Of a stretch of DNA of 64,000 nucleotides, positions 34,467 through 43,521 are shown in pieces (the stretch's first letter is position 1; every line of letters starts with the position of its first letter). A model generated the notes under the pieces. That model did no database searches, was not told the origin of the DNA, and saw only the letters and a program-made list of their open reading frames with translations. The position numbers and the translations under genes are program-made. Source of the DNA: DASSUW01 sp963792385. Its GTDB lineage: Bacteria; Actinomycetota; Thermoleophilia; Solirubrobacterales; Solirubrobacteraceae. Where the stretch lies: NCBI GenBank assembly GCA_963792385.1, contig CAWBVZ010000007.1, forward strand, positions 248,001-312,000, in the 5' to 3' direction.

Positions 34467-35189
34467 CGCCAGCACGGCGTAGTGGACCGTGAACAGGCGT
34501 TCCGCCATGTGCGGGGCGAGCCGGTGGGCGGTGGCGCGGACCGTGTGCTTCGTGGCCCCCTTCAGTGCGCCGTCGAAGAAGGCGTGGTGCTCGTACGACA
34601 GCGGGTCGGCAAGCTCTTGGTGTGGTGTGAGGCCGGCGGTTTTCAACTGCGCTTGTAAGGAGGCGCGGGTGTAGGCATGGAGGTGGCCGGCGGCTTCGGC
34701 GAGCTTGCGCTTGGACGGGCGTTTGGCGGAGCGGTTGTCCTCGAGTGGGATCTCGACGAGCACGTTGGGCGCTACGCGTGCCGCCTCCTTGAGGAGCGGC
34801 AGCGGGTCGGGGACGTGCTCGACCACGTGCGAGAGGATCGCGAGGTCGTATGCACCGTCCTGCGCCGGGATGTGGACGCCGTCGAACGCCTCGACGCGGC
34901 GTCCGACGCCGCGGCTGGCTGCGATCTCAGCCGCCTTCGGTGAGAGCTCGAAGCCGTCGAGCACGGGGGCGAGGCCTCGATCGGCGAGCTCGGCCAGCAG
35001 CGCCCCGTCCCCGCAGCCGATCTCCACCAGCGTGGCCGGCCTCAGGCCGGCTCTGGCGCACAGGGCGATCACGTGGGCGCCCTTCGAACGCGCCCCGAGC
35101 GCGCGCCAGCGGCCCATCTTCGCGGCCTCGTCGCCGGTGAGCGAGTAGCCGGTCTCGTAGAACTCGCGCGTGCCCGTCACGCCGCGCAT
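34434..35189 (-). CDS. Class I SAM-dependent methyltransferase
   Basis: A 251-residue protein from ATG 35189 (MRGVTGTREFYETGYSL). The SAM-binding motif I is LVEIGCGDGALLAELAD, an acidic motif II follows, and the post-motif YDLAILSHVVEHVPDP is typical of Methyltransf_11/UbiE-type enzymes. A family-specific C-terminal part follows (YTRASLQAQLKTAGL). The substrate is unknown. The longer upstream open frame overlaps the neighbouring gene and is not supported. The gene starts 13 bases inside the 3' end of the DUF559 gene, so the two are probably cotranscribed. Confidence 0.85.
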   Translation of the reverse strand: MRGVTGTREFYETGYSLTGDEAAKMGRWRALGARSKGAHVIALCARAGLRPATLVEIGCGDGALLAELADRGLAPVLDGFELSPKAAEIAASRGVGRRVEAFDGVHIPAQDGAYDLAILSHVVEHVPDPLPLLKEAARVAPNVLVEIPLEDNRSAKRPSKRKLAEAAGHLHAYTRASLQAQLKTAGLTPHQELADPLSYEHHAFFDGALKGATKHTVRATAHRLAPHMAERLFTVHYAVLASVEQPLGARQ

Positions 35190-36037
35190 GGTGGCAGGAG
35201 GCTCGCCAGCCGCGCCACGACCGCGTGCGGCTCGTCGGTGAGCTGCCGCCAGGTGAGGCGGACGACGCGGTAGCCCGCGGCCTGGAGCGTCGCGTCTCTG
35301 GCGCGGTCGCGCTCGAAGGCGGTTCTGCTGGCGTGGAAGGCGAACCCGTCGACCTCGACGACGAGCCGGTGATCGCGCCACAGGAAGTCGACTTCGTAGC
35401 CGGCGACATGCACGTTCGTCTCCGGGCGCGGGAGGCGGGCGGCGCGCACGAGCTCCAGCAGCTTCCGTTCGGCCTCGGAGCGGGTGAGCGCCGGTTCAGT
35501 GCGAAGGGCGCTCTTGACTGCCGGGCGGCTGGGCAGCTGCTCCAGCTCCTTGCGGGTGACGAGCCTCAAGACCTGCGCCTCTTCGACGGCGCGGTCGAGC
35601 TGGTGCTGCGGCAGGAGGGTGGCCATGTCGTGCAGGGTCCGGGCGGGGTTGGTGAGGGGCAGGCCGTCGTGAACGGCGGCAATGAGGGAGAGGGATCGAT
35701 GGATGTGCAGCCCCGGTCGTGGCCGTTGGTCGCGGCCCGAGACCGTCACGTGGACGTCGCCCTCGTGCGCGGGGCGGATGCGCCAGATCGCCGCTGCCGA
35801 GTGATGACTCAGAAGCGCGTTGTCGCCGCACGCGAGCACCGCCGCCATCTCGCGCCCGAACGGCGGCAGGATCGGACCCACCTGGTACACGCCGCGGAAC
35901 ATCCGCACCAGCCGCCCGGTCGCAACGCGATGCGCGACGGCCCGCCGGCCGAGGCCAGCCGCCGCGAGCTGCCGGGTCGTCACCACGCCGTGCTGCCGAG
36001 CCGCAAGAGGCGCGATGGCCCGGTCGCCAGTGTGCAT
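35177..36037 (-). CDS. AbiEi-like N-terminal plus DUF559 (Vsr-like nuclease fold) protein
   Basis: A 286-residue protein from ATG 36037. The N-terminal region (LAARQHGVVTTRQLAAAGLG) resembles the winged helix of AbiEi-type antitoxins. The C-terminal 95 residues match DUF559, a restriction-endonuclease-like fold with EVDFLWRDHRLVVEVDG, FERDRARDATLQAAGYRVVR and LTWRQL, which keep the acidic and Lys/Arg positions. A DNA-processing or defence role is plausible but unproven. The start codon sits inside a 19-bp palindrome arm of repeat copy D. The open frame beyond 36037 to 36181 reads through that repeat and is not coding. Confidence 0.8.
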   Translation of the reverse strand: MHTGDRAIAPLAARQHGVVTTRQLAAAGLGRRAVAHRVATGRLVRMFRGVYQVGPILPPFGREMAAVLACGDNALLSHHSAAAIWRIRPAHEGDVHVTVSGRDQRPRPGLHIHRSLSLIAAVHDGLPLTNPARTLHDMATLLPQHQLDRAVEEAQVLRLVTRKELEQLPSRPAVKSALRTEPALTRSEAERKLLELVRAARLPRPETNVHVAGYEVDFLWRDHRLVVEVDGFAFHASRTAFERDRARDATLQAAGYRVVRLTWRQLTDEPHAVVARLASLLPPCAA

Positions 36038-36215
36038 TTCGCCCCAATCGTGCGCTCCCGGCGCACCGATGGGGACTTCGGCACCTCTGGCGTGCGTTTC
36101 GCCCCACTCGCTCAGCGGCGGGCGGCGATTGGGGCGAAATGCACCCTCGGAGGACACCGCGACAGGATCCCGCCGCGGCACTCCGCACCCTCCTTCAATG
36201 CGCAGTTAAAGCCGA
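36032..36215. repeat. Degenerate dispersed repeat, copy D, with 19-bp inverted repeat
   Basis: A 19-mer GTGCATTTCGCCCCAATCG at 36032-36050 is repeated perfectly in inverse at 36126-36144. A third copy with two changes lies at 36092-36110 in direct orientation. The flank TTCAATGCGCAGTTAAAG at 36193-36210 resembles the arm TTAATGCCGCAGTTGACG of copies B and C. The other arm is missing, replaced by the DUF559 coding region. The first palindrome arm contains the DUF559 start codon. Confidence 0.65.
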
Positions 36216-36216
36216 A

Positions 36217-36254
36217 GGCGGCACACCCCCGCAACGAACCGGGGGTGCACCGCC
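36217..36254 (-). terminator. Likely terminator hairpin of superoxide dismutase gene
   Basis: GGCGGCACACCCCCG at 36217-36231 and CGGGGGTGCACCGCC at 36240-36254 pair with two internal mismatches around an 8-base loop. The hairpin begins 14 bases beyond the sod stop on the minus strand. The following tract is only weakly T-rich (TTCGGCTTTAA), so termination is probable but not certain. Confidence 0.55.
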
Positions 36255-36267
36255 AACGAAAACGAAG

Positions 36268-36873
<606 letters not shown>

Positions 36874-36885
36874 CTGGAGCTCCTG

Positions 36886-39096
36886 TCAGTTGTCTGTCGG
36901 TTCAAAGCGTTCTATCACCACGGGCGCGGCGGTCTCTTCCACCTCCGCCACGCCGACACCACGCACATCCACTACGACCCGCCGCGGCGCCGGGACGAAC
37001 CCGCCAACACGTGCGGACAACGAAAATCGAACGCGGCCATCCGAGCCACTCTCTACATGCGCAGTTCGAGAACAGGACGGCCCATAGCCGTCACCGGCAT
37101 CCTCGTACAACGAGCCATACCCGGAGCCCGCGCCCGGGAACACGAGCCACGTCAGAACGTCAGGAACCACACCCGTGTGGGGCAGATCGGGCCACATCGG
37201 GATCGGCGTGTCCGCCCGCACGTACACCGCGGGCCGGCCCAACGGCGCATGCGCGAGCACGTGCGCCGGCCCCTCTACGCGCTCGCCGGTCAACCAGCGC
37301 ACCCACGTCCCGGCCGGCAGGTACACGTGCCGGTGCTCGATCCCCGGCCGCGTGATCGGCGCCACCAGCAGCGCTGAACCGACGAGGAACTCGTCGTCGG
37401 CCGCGTATGTATCCGGGTCGTCGGGGTGCTCGAACAGCAGCGGCCGGAGGATCGGTGCGCCGGTGCGATGGCACTCCTCGAACAGCGTGTAGAGATACGG
37501 CAGCAGCCGCATCCTCAGCCGCAGCATGTCGCGGCAGATCGTCTCCCACGGCTCGCCGAACGCCCACGGCTCCTGGGCGACCGTGCCCATCGCCGAGTGG
37601 TTGCGGCAGAACGGCTGGAAGACGCCGAACTCGGTCCAGCGCGCGAGCAGCTCGCCCGTGCAGTCGCCGAAGAAGCCGCCGATGTCCACGCCCGCCCACG
37701 CGATCCCCGACAGGCCGAGGTTCTGCAGCTGCGGCATGCTCATCCACAGGTGCTCCCACCAGGACGAGTTGTCGCCCGTCCAGTGCATCGCCTCCCGCTG
37801 CAGCCCGGCGTAGCCGGCGCGCGAGATCACGAACGGCCGCACTTCCGGCCGCAGGCGCTCGAGCCCCTCGCGCGCGGCCTGCGCCATCAGCGAGCCGTAC
37901 GCGTTGTGGACCTCGCCGTGCAGCCGCGTGCGCCCGCCGCCGAGGTGCACGACGTCGGGAGGCATCGTCGCGCCCTGGGGCACGAACAGCGCCGGCTCGT
38001 TCATGTCGCACCAGACGCCGGCGACGCCCTCGTCGAGCAGCACGTGCTGCTGGTCACCCCACCATTCGCGCACGGCGGGATCGGTGAAGTCCGGGAACGC
38101 GCACAGACCCGGCCAGACGGCGTTGCGGTACTCGTCGCCGTCGCGCGTGAGGCAGAAATACCCGCGCTCGCGGCCCTCTGTGTACAGCGCGTAGCGCTCG
38201 TCGACCTTCACGCCCGGGTCGGCGATCGTGACGACGCGGAAGCCCTGCTCGCCCAGCTCCGCGATCAGTCCCGCGGGGTCCGGGAAGCGCTCGCGGTCCC
38301 ACGTGAAGACGCGGTAGCCGTCCATGTAGTCGATGTCGAGGTGGAGCACGTCGCACGGGATCTCGCGCTCGCGGAAGCCGGCGGCGATCGCGCGCAGCTC
38401 GTCCGCGCTCATGTAGCTCCAGCGCGACTGCTGGTTGCCGAGCGCCCACAACGGCGGCATCGGGGTCCGGCCCGTCAGCGCCGTGTAGCGGTCGAGCACG
38501 TCGCTGGGCGTCGGCCCGCAGAAGACGTAGTAGACGAGGTCGCCGCTGGCGGCGGTGAACTCGACCCGCTCCGGATCCGCTCGTGCGAGGTCGATCTCGA
38601 CCCGGCCGGTGTTGTCGAACAGCAGCCCGTAGGCGCGGCCGTCGCGCAGCGAGAGCACGAACGGGATCGACGTGTAGAGGTTGTTGAAGGATGCGGTGTG
38701 GCCCGCCGGCGGGTCGATGTTCCAGAACACCTGGTGCGAGCCGGTCTTCTCGAGCCCGCTCGTGCGCTCGCCGCAACCGAAGAACCGCTCGCCCGGCGCG
38801 CGGCGCTTGACCAGCCGCGGCCCGGATTCGAACCCCATGCCCAGCTCGGAGTCGTCGGCGGCGAACACCGTCCCGTCCGCGTCGGTGAAGTGCACCCGCA
38901 GCGGGTCGCGCGTCACGTGGGCTGATCCAGCGGGCGTCTCGATCCGCATCCCTTCCACACCGTCATGCACGACCGCCTCGAACTGCACCGCACCCGGAAC
39001 CACCGCCGGGCTCGCATACTCCGCCGGACGCCCCTCCCCGAAGAGGCCGACGCGGAACACGCCGTCCGCCATCGCGGTGACCTCGAACCCGTGCAT
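36886..39096 (-). CDS. Alpha-glucosidase / GH31 family glycosidase
   Basis: A 736-residue retaining glycoside hydrolase. The catalytic nucleophile is in GVWCDMNEPALF and the acid/base in MHWTGDNSSWWEHLW. Substrate-site motifs are WALGNQQSRWSYMS, LDIDYMDGYRVFTWD and SGIAWAGVDIGGFFGDCTGE. An N-terminal beta-sandwich and C-terminal beta domains flank the barrel. There is no signal peptide, so it probably acts on imported alpha-glucosides; alpha-xylosidase or isomaltase activity is also possible. The ATG at 39096 is chosen because the longer frame overlaps proS on the other strand. Confidence 0.93.
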   Translation of the reverse strand: MHGFEVTAMADGVFRVGLFGEGRPAEYASPAVVPGAVQFEAVVHDGVEGMRIETPAGSAHVTRDPLRVHFTDADGTVFAADDSELGMGFESGPRLVKRRAPGERFFGCGERTSGLEKTGSHQVFWNIDPPAGHTASFNNLYTSIPFVLSLRDGRAYGLLFDNTGRVEIDLARADPERVEFTAASGDLVYYVFCGPTPSDVLDRYTALTGRTPMPPLWALGNQQSRWSYMSADELRAIAAGFREREIPCDVLHLDIDYMDGYRVFTWDRERFPDPAGLIAELGEQGFRVVTIADPGVKVDERYALYTEGRERGYFCLTRDGDEYRNAVWPGLCAFPDFTDPAVREWWGDQQHVLLDEGVAGVWCDMNEPALFVPQGATMPPDVVHLGGGRTRLHGEVHNAYGSLMAQAAREGLERLRPEVRPFVISRAGYAGLQREAMHWTGDNSSWWEHLWMSMPQLQNLGLSGIAWAGVDIGGFFGDCTGELLARWTEFGVFQPFCRNHSAMGTVAQEPWAFGEPWETICRDMLRLRMRLLPYLYTLFEECHRTGAPILRPLLFEHPDDPDTYAADDEFLVGSALLVAPITRPGIEHRHVYLPAGTWVRWLTGERVEGPAHVLAHAPLGRPAVYVRADTPIPMWPDLPHTGVVPDVLTWLVFPGAGSGYGSLYEDAGDGYGPSCSRTAHVESGSDGRVRFSLSARVGGFVPAPRRVVVDVRGVGVAEVEETAAPVVIERFEPTDN

Positions 39097-39106
39097 GGAC
39101 CGCGAC

Positions 39107-39116
39107 AGACTAGGCT
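39107..39116. promoter_or_regulatory. Overlapping divergent -10 boxes, GH31 gene and proS
   Basis: TAGGCT at 39111-39116 points to proS, ending 10 bases before its ATG. On the other strand TAGTCT (39112-39107) ends 10 bases before the GH31 ATG. The two hexamers share two bases, so the polymerases would compete. The spacing would give near-leaderless messages on both sides. Confidence 0.4.
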
Positions 39117-39126
39117 CTCGGACCCG

Positions 39127-40809
39127 ATGACCCGTCTCTCCCGATACTTCCTCCCGACCGAGAAGGAGGCGCCCGCCGACGCCGAGGCGCCGTCCCACAA
39201 GCTGATGGTCCGCGCCGGGCTCGTGCGCCAGCTCGGCACCGGCCTGTGGTCGTGGCTGCCGGCCGGCTGGCGCGTGCACGAGAACGTCTCGCAGATCGTC
39301 CGCGAGGAGCTCGACGCGATCGGCGCGCAGGAGATGCTGATGCCGGTGATCAACCCGGCCGAGCTGTGGCAGCGCAGCGGCCGCTACGGCATCGACGAGC
39401 TGTTCAAGTTCCAGGACCGCCGCGGCGCCGACCTCGTGCTGGCGATGACCCACGAGGAGGTCGTGACGACCCACGTGGCGCCGGCCGTGCGCTCGTACCG
39501 CGACCTGCCGTTCTCGCTCTACCACTTCCAGACCAAGGGCCGCGACGAGCCGCGGCCGCGCGCCGGTGTGCTGCGCACGCGCGAGTTCATCATGAAGGAC
39601 GCCTACACCTTCGATCGCGACCGCGCGGGCCTCGACGCGCACTACGAGCAGTACCGCGAGGCCTACGACCGGATCTTCGACCGCGTCGGCCTGGAGTGGT
39701 ACCGGGTCGAGTCCGACGTCGGAATGATGGGCGGCGTCGGCGCCCACGAGTACATGGCGCCGTGCCCGACGGGCGAGAACGAGGTCGCGCTGGCGCCCGG
39801 CTACGCGGCGAACACCGAGGTCGCGACCGCCGACGCGCAGCCGGTGGAGCTGCCGGACGGGATCGACGCGCCCGAGGAGGTCCAGACGCCCGGGCTCACC
39901 ACGGTGGCCGAGGTCGCCCAGTCGCTGCGCGTGCCGCCCGGCTCGCTGCTGAAGGCCTACCCGGTGATCGTCGAAGGCCGCGGGCTCACGATGGTGGTCG
40001 TGCGCGGCGATCACCGCGTCAACGAGATCAAGCTCACGAACGCGCTCGGCGCGCCGTTCCGCCCGGCGCGCGAGGACGAGTTCGCTGAGCGGATCGGGCC
40101 GGCCGGCTATATCGGGCCCGTCGGCATCGACGTGCCGATCCTGCTTGATGACGCGGTCGAGCCCGGCGCCTACATCACCGGCGCGAACCGTGAGAACGCG
40201 CACCTGCGCGGCGTCGAGCCGGGCCGCGACTTCCCGTTCAAGCGCGGCAACGTGCGCCGCGTCGAGCCCGGCGACACGGTCGGCGGCCAGCCGATCCGGA
40301 TCGAGCCGGCGATCGAGGTCGGCAACATCTTCAAGCTCGGCACCCGCTTCTCGGAGCCGTTCGGCGCGACCTACCTGGACGAGTCGGGCAAGCCGCAGCC
40401 GATCTGGATGGGCTCGTACGGCATCGGCCCGGCGCGCATCACCGCCGCTGCCGTCGAGCAGTTCGCCGACGAGCACGGCATCTCGTGGCCGCGCTCGATC
40501 GCCCCGTTCGACATCCACCTCGTGGGCCTCGGCAAGGAGGACAGCGACGAGCGCGCCGTGGCCGAGCGGCTGTACGAGGAGCTGCTCCAGGTCGGTCGGC
40601 GGATCCTCTACGACGACCGCGACGCCGGGCCTGGTCAGAAGTTCGCCGACGCGGAGCTGCTCGGCGTCCCGCTGCGGCTGACGGTCGGGCGGCGCACGCT
40701 GGAGAGCGGCGACGTCGAGGTGCAGATCCGGCGCGGCCGCCAGACGAGCACGATTCCGTTGGAGGGCGCCGCCGAGGCGGCGGCGGACCTGTGGCGGACC
40801 GCCCCCTGA
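39127..40809 (+). CDS. proS: Proline--tRNA ligase
   Basis: Charges tRNA-Pro. The 560-residue protein is the bacterial form with an inserted editing domain. Motifs are MLMPVINPAELWQRSGRY (motif 1 region), FIMKDAYTFDRD (motif 2), the YbaK-like insertion about residues 230-390 (LLKAYPVIV, VVVRGDHRVNEIKL), and motif 3 IWMGSYGIGPAR. The anticodon-binding domain closes the protein. It overlaps the pgsA-like gene by 19 bases. Confidence 0.96.
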   Translation: MTRLSRYFLPTEKEAPADAEAPSHKLMVRAGLVRQLGTGLWSWLPAGWRVHENVSQIVREELDAIGAQEMLMPVINPAELWQRSGRYGIDELFKFQDRRGADLVLAMTHEEVVTTHVAPAVRSYRDLPFSLYHFQTKGRDEPRPRAGVLRTREFIMKDAYTFDRDRAGLDAHYEQYREAYDRIFDRVGLEWYRVESDVGMMGGVGAHEYMAPCPTGENEVALAPGYAANTEVATADAQPVELPDGIDAPEEVQTPGLTTVAEVAQSLRVPPGSLLKAYPVIVEGRGLTMVVVRGDHRVNEIKLTNALGAPFRPAREDEFAERIGPAGYIGPVGIDVPILLDDAVEPGAYITGANRENAHLRGVEPGRDFPFKRGNVRRVEPGDTVGGQPIRIEPAIEVGNIFKLGTRFSEPFGATYLDESGKPQPIWMGSYGIGPARITAAAVEQFADEHGISWPRSIAPFDIHLVGLGKEDSDERAVAERLYEELLQVGRRILYDDRDAGPGQKFADAELLGVPLRLTVGRRTLESGDVEVQIRRGRQTSTIPLEGAAEAAADLWRTAP

Positions 40810-41456
40810 CAGGAAGCGAACGCCGGGCCGAGGCCGCTGAGCGCGCCCGGCTGACGTTCCGCCGCCTCTCCGGACTCGATCGCTCCGGCCCACCGCCGCC
40901 GGAGACGCTGCGCGGCGCGCCGTTGCGGCCGTGGACGATCCCGAACGCGATCGGCTACGTCCGGCTGGCTCTGATCCCGGTGTTCCTCGCGTTCGCGTTC
41001 ACCTCCGGCGACGGCAAGGACTGGCGCGCGGTGCTGATCTTCGGCGTCGTCGGCTGGAGCGACTACTTCGACGGCATCGCCGCCCGGCTGACCGGCCAGT
41101 ACTCGCGCATGGGCGCGTTGCTGGACCCGCTCGTCGATCGGCTGCTGGTGCTCTCCGGCGCGGTCGTCTGCTGGCACTACGACCTGCTACCGCACTGGGC
41201 GCTCGCGCTGCTCGCCGCACGCGAGGTGTTCATGATCGGGCTCGTCCGCTTCGCGCTGCGCCACGGCGCCGACATCAAGGTGAACTGGCTCGGTCGCGCC
41301 GGCGTGTGGCCGGTGCTCGGCGCGCTGTTCTTCGCGATGGCGGGCCTGGAGGTCACCGCTGCCGTGCTCCTCTACATCGGCCTCGTACTCGTGCTCGGAG
41401 CGACCGCTCAATATGTGCGAGACGGGTTCGCCTTAAGACCCTCAAGTACAGGTTGA
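40791..41456 (+). CDS. CDP-alcohol phosphatidyltransferase (PgsA-like)
   Basis: A 221-residue membrane enzyme that transfers a phosphatidyl group from CDP-diacylglycerol to an alcohol, most likely glycerol 3-phosphate. The complete signature is DYFDGIAARLTGQYSRMGAL followed by LDPLVDRL. Five to six hydrophobic segments surround it. The N-terminal 45 residues are charged (SERRAEAAERARLTFRR). The start is GTG 40791, inside the proS end. PgsA, cardiolipin synthase and phosphatidylinositol-type enzymes share the motif. Confidence 0.88.
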   Translation: MADRPLTGSERRAEAAERARLTFRRLSGLDRSGPPPPETLRGAPLRPWTIPNAIGYVRLALIPVFLAFAFTSGDGKDWRAVLIFGVVGWSDYFDGIAARLTGQYSRMGALLDPLVDRLLVLSGAVVCWHYDLLPHWALALLAAREVFMIGLVRFALRHGADIKVNWLGRAGVWPVLGALFFAMAGLEVTAAVLLYIGLVLVLGATAQYVRDGFALRPSSTG

Positions 41457-41460
41457 CGAT

Positions 41461-41469
41461 TGCTATGCT
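41461..41469 (+). promoter_or_regulatory. Extended -10 promoter of the RsiG-like gene
   Basis: TGC-TATGCT (TATGCT at 41464-41469, with the TG of an extended -10) ends 7 bases before the ATG at 41477, fitting a leaderless start. A TTGACG lies only 5 bases upstream, too close to be the matching -35. Confidence 0.5.
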
Positions 41470-41476
41470 CGCCGGT

Positions 41477-41737
41477 ATGGACACTTTCCCCGATCTCGGC
41501 TCCCTGTCCGACCAGGAGCTCAAGGACCTCATCCAGCAGCTCACGGACGAGGAGCAGGAGGTGTCGTACAGGCGGCGCATCCTGCACGGGAAGATCGACA
41601 TCCTGCGCGCCGAGCTCGTGAACCGCCTTCGCAAGAAGCACGAGGGCGGTGAGGACGTGATCTCCGGCGCGGACGTGCAGCGACTGACGGACATCCTCGC
41701 CGGCCGCGCGTCGGGCGAAGGCACCCCCGACGTGTAG
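41477..41737 (+). CDS. RsiG-like small protein, candidate c-di-GMP-responsive anti-sigma factor
   Basis: An 86-residue helical protein, MDTFPDLGSLSDQELKDLI start. The helix EEQEVSYRRRILHGKID contains E-x3-S-x2-R-x3-H-x3-D. This matches the cyclic-di-GMP motif of RsiG (E-x3-S-x2-R-x3-Q-x3-D) except for His in place of Gln. RsiG holds the sporulation sigma factor WhiG in Streptomyces, and single-motif homodimeric forms are known from Rubrobacter. No sigma partner is adjacent. The stop overlaps the FHA gene. The assignment rests on this motif, length and helical pattern. Confidence 0.7.
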   Translation: MDTFPDLGSLSDQELKDLIQQLTDEEQEVSYRRRILHGKIDILRAELVNRLRKKHEGGEDVISGADVQRLTDILAGRASGEGTPDV

Positions 41738-42207
41738 TGGCTCGCCACTGCCCCGAATGCGGCTTCGTCGTCACGGAGGGCGCCAACTACTGCCAGAAGT
41801 GTGGCGCCTTCGTCGGCACGCGTGAGCCGCGTGACGACGTGACGACCGCGACCTATGTGATCGACGAGCAGACCGGCGAGCTGCGCCCGGTCGACGTCGG
41901 CGACGTCGCGGCAGAGGCGGGCGCGCTGGTGATCCGCTCGGGCGGCGGACGCGTCGGCCAGTCGTTCCCGCTGCACGGCGAGCGGATGACGATCGGGCGA
42001 TCGCCGGATACCGAGATCTTCCTCGACGACGTGACCGTGTCTCGCGACCACGCCGTGCTCGTGCGCCGCGCGGGCGAGTGGTTCCTCGACGACTCCGGCT
42101 CGCTGAACGGGACGTACGTCAACCGCCGTCGGATCGACTCGCACAGGCTCGAGGACGGCGACGAGCTGCAGATCGGCAAGTACAAGCTGACCTACCTGGC
42201 GCGGTAG
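41737..42207 (+). CDS. Zinc-ribbon FHA domain protein (GarA-like)
   Basis: A 156-residue protein. The N-terminal zinc ribbon has two CxxC pairs (HCPECGF and YCQKCGAF). The C-terminal FHA domain spans about residues 65-155, with MTIGRSPDTEIFLDDVTVSR, HAVLVRR, SLNGTYVNRRRI and LEDGDELQIGKYKL. FHA domains bind phosphothreonine. GarA/OdhI-type proteins are kinase-controlled regulators of glutamate and 2-oxoglutarate flux, but the phosphorylated N-terminal ETTS-type motif is not obvious here. It precedes a MerR gene, the garA-ftsR order seen in other actinobacteria. Confidence 0.88.
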   Translation: MARHCPECGFVVTEGANYCQKCGAFVGTREPRDDVTTATYVIDEQTGELRPVDVGDVAAEAGALVIRSGGGRVGQSFPLHGERMTIGRSPDTEIFLDDVTVSRDHAVLVRRAGEWFLDDSGSLNGTYVNRRRIDSHRLEDGDELQIGKYKLTYLAR

Positions 42208-42217
42208 CGGATGCGAG

Positions 42218-43003
42218 ATGTCTGACGACCCACTCACCGAGACCCCACTACCGCCGGCGCCGGTCGACGGGGAGGCACCGCGCAAGTCGCTGACGATCGG
42301 CGCGGTCTGCAAGGCGCTCTCGCAGGAGTTCCCGGACATCTCGATCTCCAAGATCCGCTACCTCGAGGATCAGAAGCTGCTGACGCCGCGGCGCACGCCC
42401 GGCGGCTACCGGTTGTACGCGCAGTCCGACGTGGCGCGGCTGCGGACGATCCTGCGCCTCCAGCGGGACGAGTTCCTGCCGCTGCGGGTGATCCGCCAGG
42501 AGCTCGCCGCGGGCCGTGCCGAGGACGACCAGCCCGCCGCGCCGGCCGATGCCGCGGCACCGCCGCCCGACGCGGTCCGCCCAGGCGCCGCGCTGCGCCG
42601 GCTGACGTTCTCGATCCGCGACCGGGGTGCGTTGTACTCGCTCGAGGACGTGATCGAGGAGACGGGCGCCGATCCGCAGCTGATCCGTGAGATGGAGGAC
42701 TTCGGGATCGTCAAGGGCGAGGCGCGCGACGGCACCCGCTACTACTACGAGACCGAGCGCGAGATCGTGCGCGCGGTCACCGAGCTCGCCCGCTACGGGG
42801 TCGCGGGCCGCAACCTGCGCGTGTTCAAGACGTCGGCCGAGCGCGAGTCGGCGTTGCTCCAGCAGATCCTCGCGCCGTCGCTGCGCTCGCGGAACCCCGA
42901 GCGCCGCAAGGAGGCGATCGAGACGCTCGAGAACCTCGCCGCGGTCGCGTCGCACCTCAAGCATCTGCTGCTCGTGCGCGACCTGCGTCGCATCGCCAAG
43001 TGA
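42218..43003 (+). CDS. MerR family regulator (FtsR-like)
   Basis: A 261-residue regulator. The winged helix begins at LTIGAVCKALSQEFPDISIS, with KIRYLEDQKLLTPRRTPGGY and RLYAQSDVARLRTILRLQ. A Pro/Ala-rich linker spans residues 100-125. A second MerR-like module follows (LYSLEDVIEETGADPQLIRE, YYYETEREIVRAVTELARYG). This double arrangement next to an FHA gene matches FtsR, which activates ftsZ in Corynebacterium; the target here is inferred. The stop overlaps the apt GTG. Confidence 0.88.
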   Translation: MSDDPLTETPLPPAPVDGEAPRKSLTIGAVCKALSQEFPDISISKIRYLEDQKLLTPRRTPGGYRLYAQSDVARLRTILRLQRDEFLPLRVIRQELAAGRAEDDQPAAPADAAAPPPDAVRPGAALRRLTFSIRDRGALYSLEDVIEETGADPQLIREMEDFGIVKGEARDGTRYYYETEREIVRAVTELARYGVAGRNLRVFKTSAERESALLQQILAPSLRSRNPERRKEAIETLENLAAVASHLKHLLLVRDLRRIAK

Positions 43004-43521
43004 GCGATCTCGCCGACCACATCCGCGACATCCCGGACTTCCCGAAGCCGGGAATCCTGTTCAAGGACATCACGCCGCTGCTGCTCGACGCCGGCGCGCT
43101 GGCGGACGCGATCGACCAGCTGGTCGACTACGCACGGCCGCTGAACGTGGACTTCGTGGTCGCGGCCGAGGCGCGCGGGTTCATCCTCGGCGGCGCGATC
43201 GCGCGCGAGCTGGGTGTCGGGTTCGTGCCCGCGCGCAAGCCCGGCAAGCTTCCGCACGACACGATCTCGGCCGAGTACATCCTCGAGTACGGCGTCGACG
43301 CGATGGAGATGCACGCCGACGCGCTCGCGCACGGCGCGCGCGTGCTGCTGCACGACGACCTGCTCGCGACCGGCGGCACGGCGCGCGCGCTGGCCGAGCT
43401 GGTGGAGGGGACCGGCGCCCGGATCGCCGGCTGCGCGTTCCTCGTCGAGCTCGCGTTCCTCGGTGGCCGCGAGCGGCTGGCGGGCTACGACGTGCACGCC
43501 CTGCTCAGCTACGACGAGTGA
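43000..43521 (+). CDS. apt: Adenine phosphoribosyltransferase
   Basis: Salvages adenine to AMP with PRPP. The 173-residue protein has IRDIPDFPKPGILFKDITPL, VVAAEARGFILGGAIA, the adenine-site FVPARKPGKLPHDT and the PRPP loop VLLHDDLLATGGTARAL. The GTG overlaps the MerR stop, and the end overlaps the next gene, so the group is one transcript. Confidence 0.95.
   Translation: MSDLADHIRDIPDFPKPGILFKDITPLLLDAGALADAIDQLVDYARPLNVDFVVAAEARGFILGGAIARELGVGFVPARKPGKLPHDTISAEYILEYGVDAMEMHADALAHGARVLLHDDLLATGGTARALAELVEGTGARIAGCAFLVELAFLGGRERLAGYDVHALLSYDE

Noticed and set aside
36038..36181. N-terminal extension of the DUF559 protein
   Set aside because: It reads through the inverted repeats of copy D, and the conserved domain begins after the ATG at 36037.
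36886..40893. Extension of the GH31 gene to 1,335 codons
   Set aside because: The part beyond 39096 is antisense to proS, which has all class II synthetase motifs.
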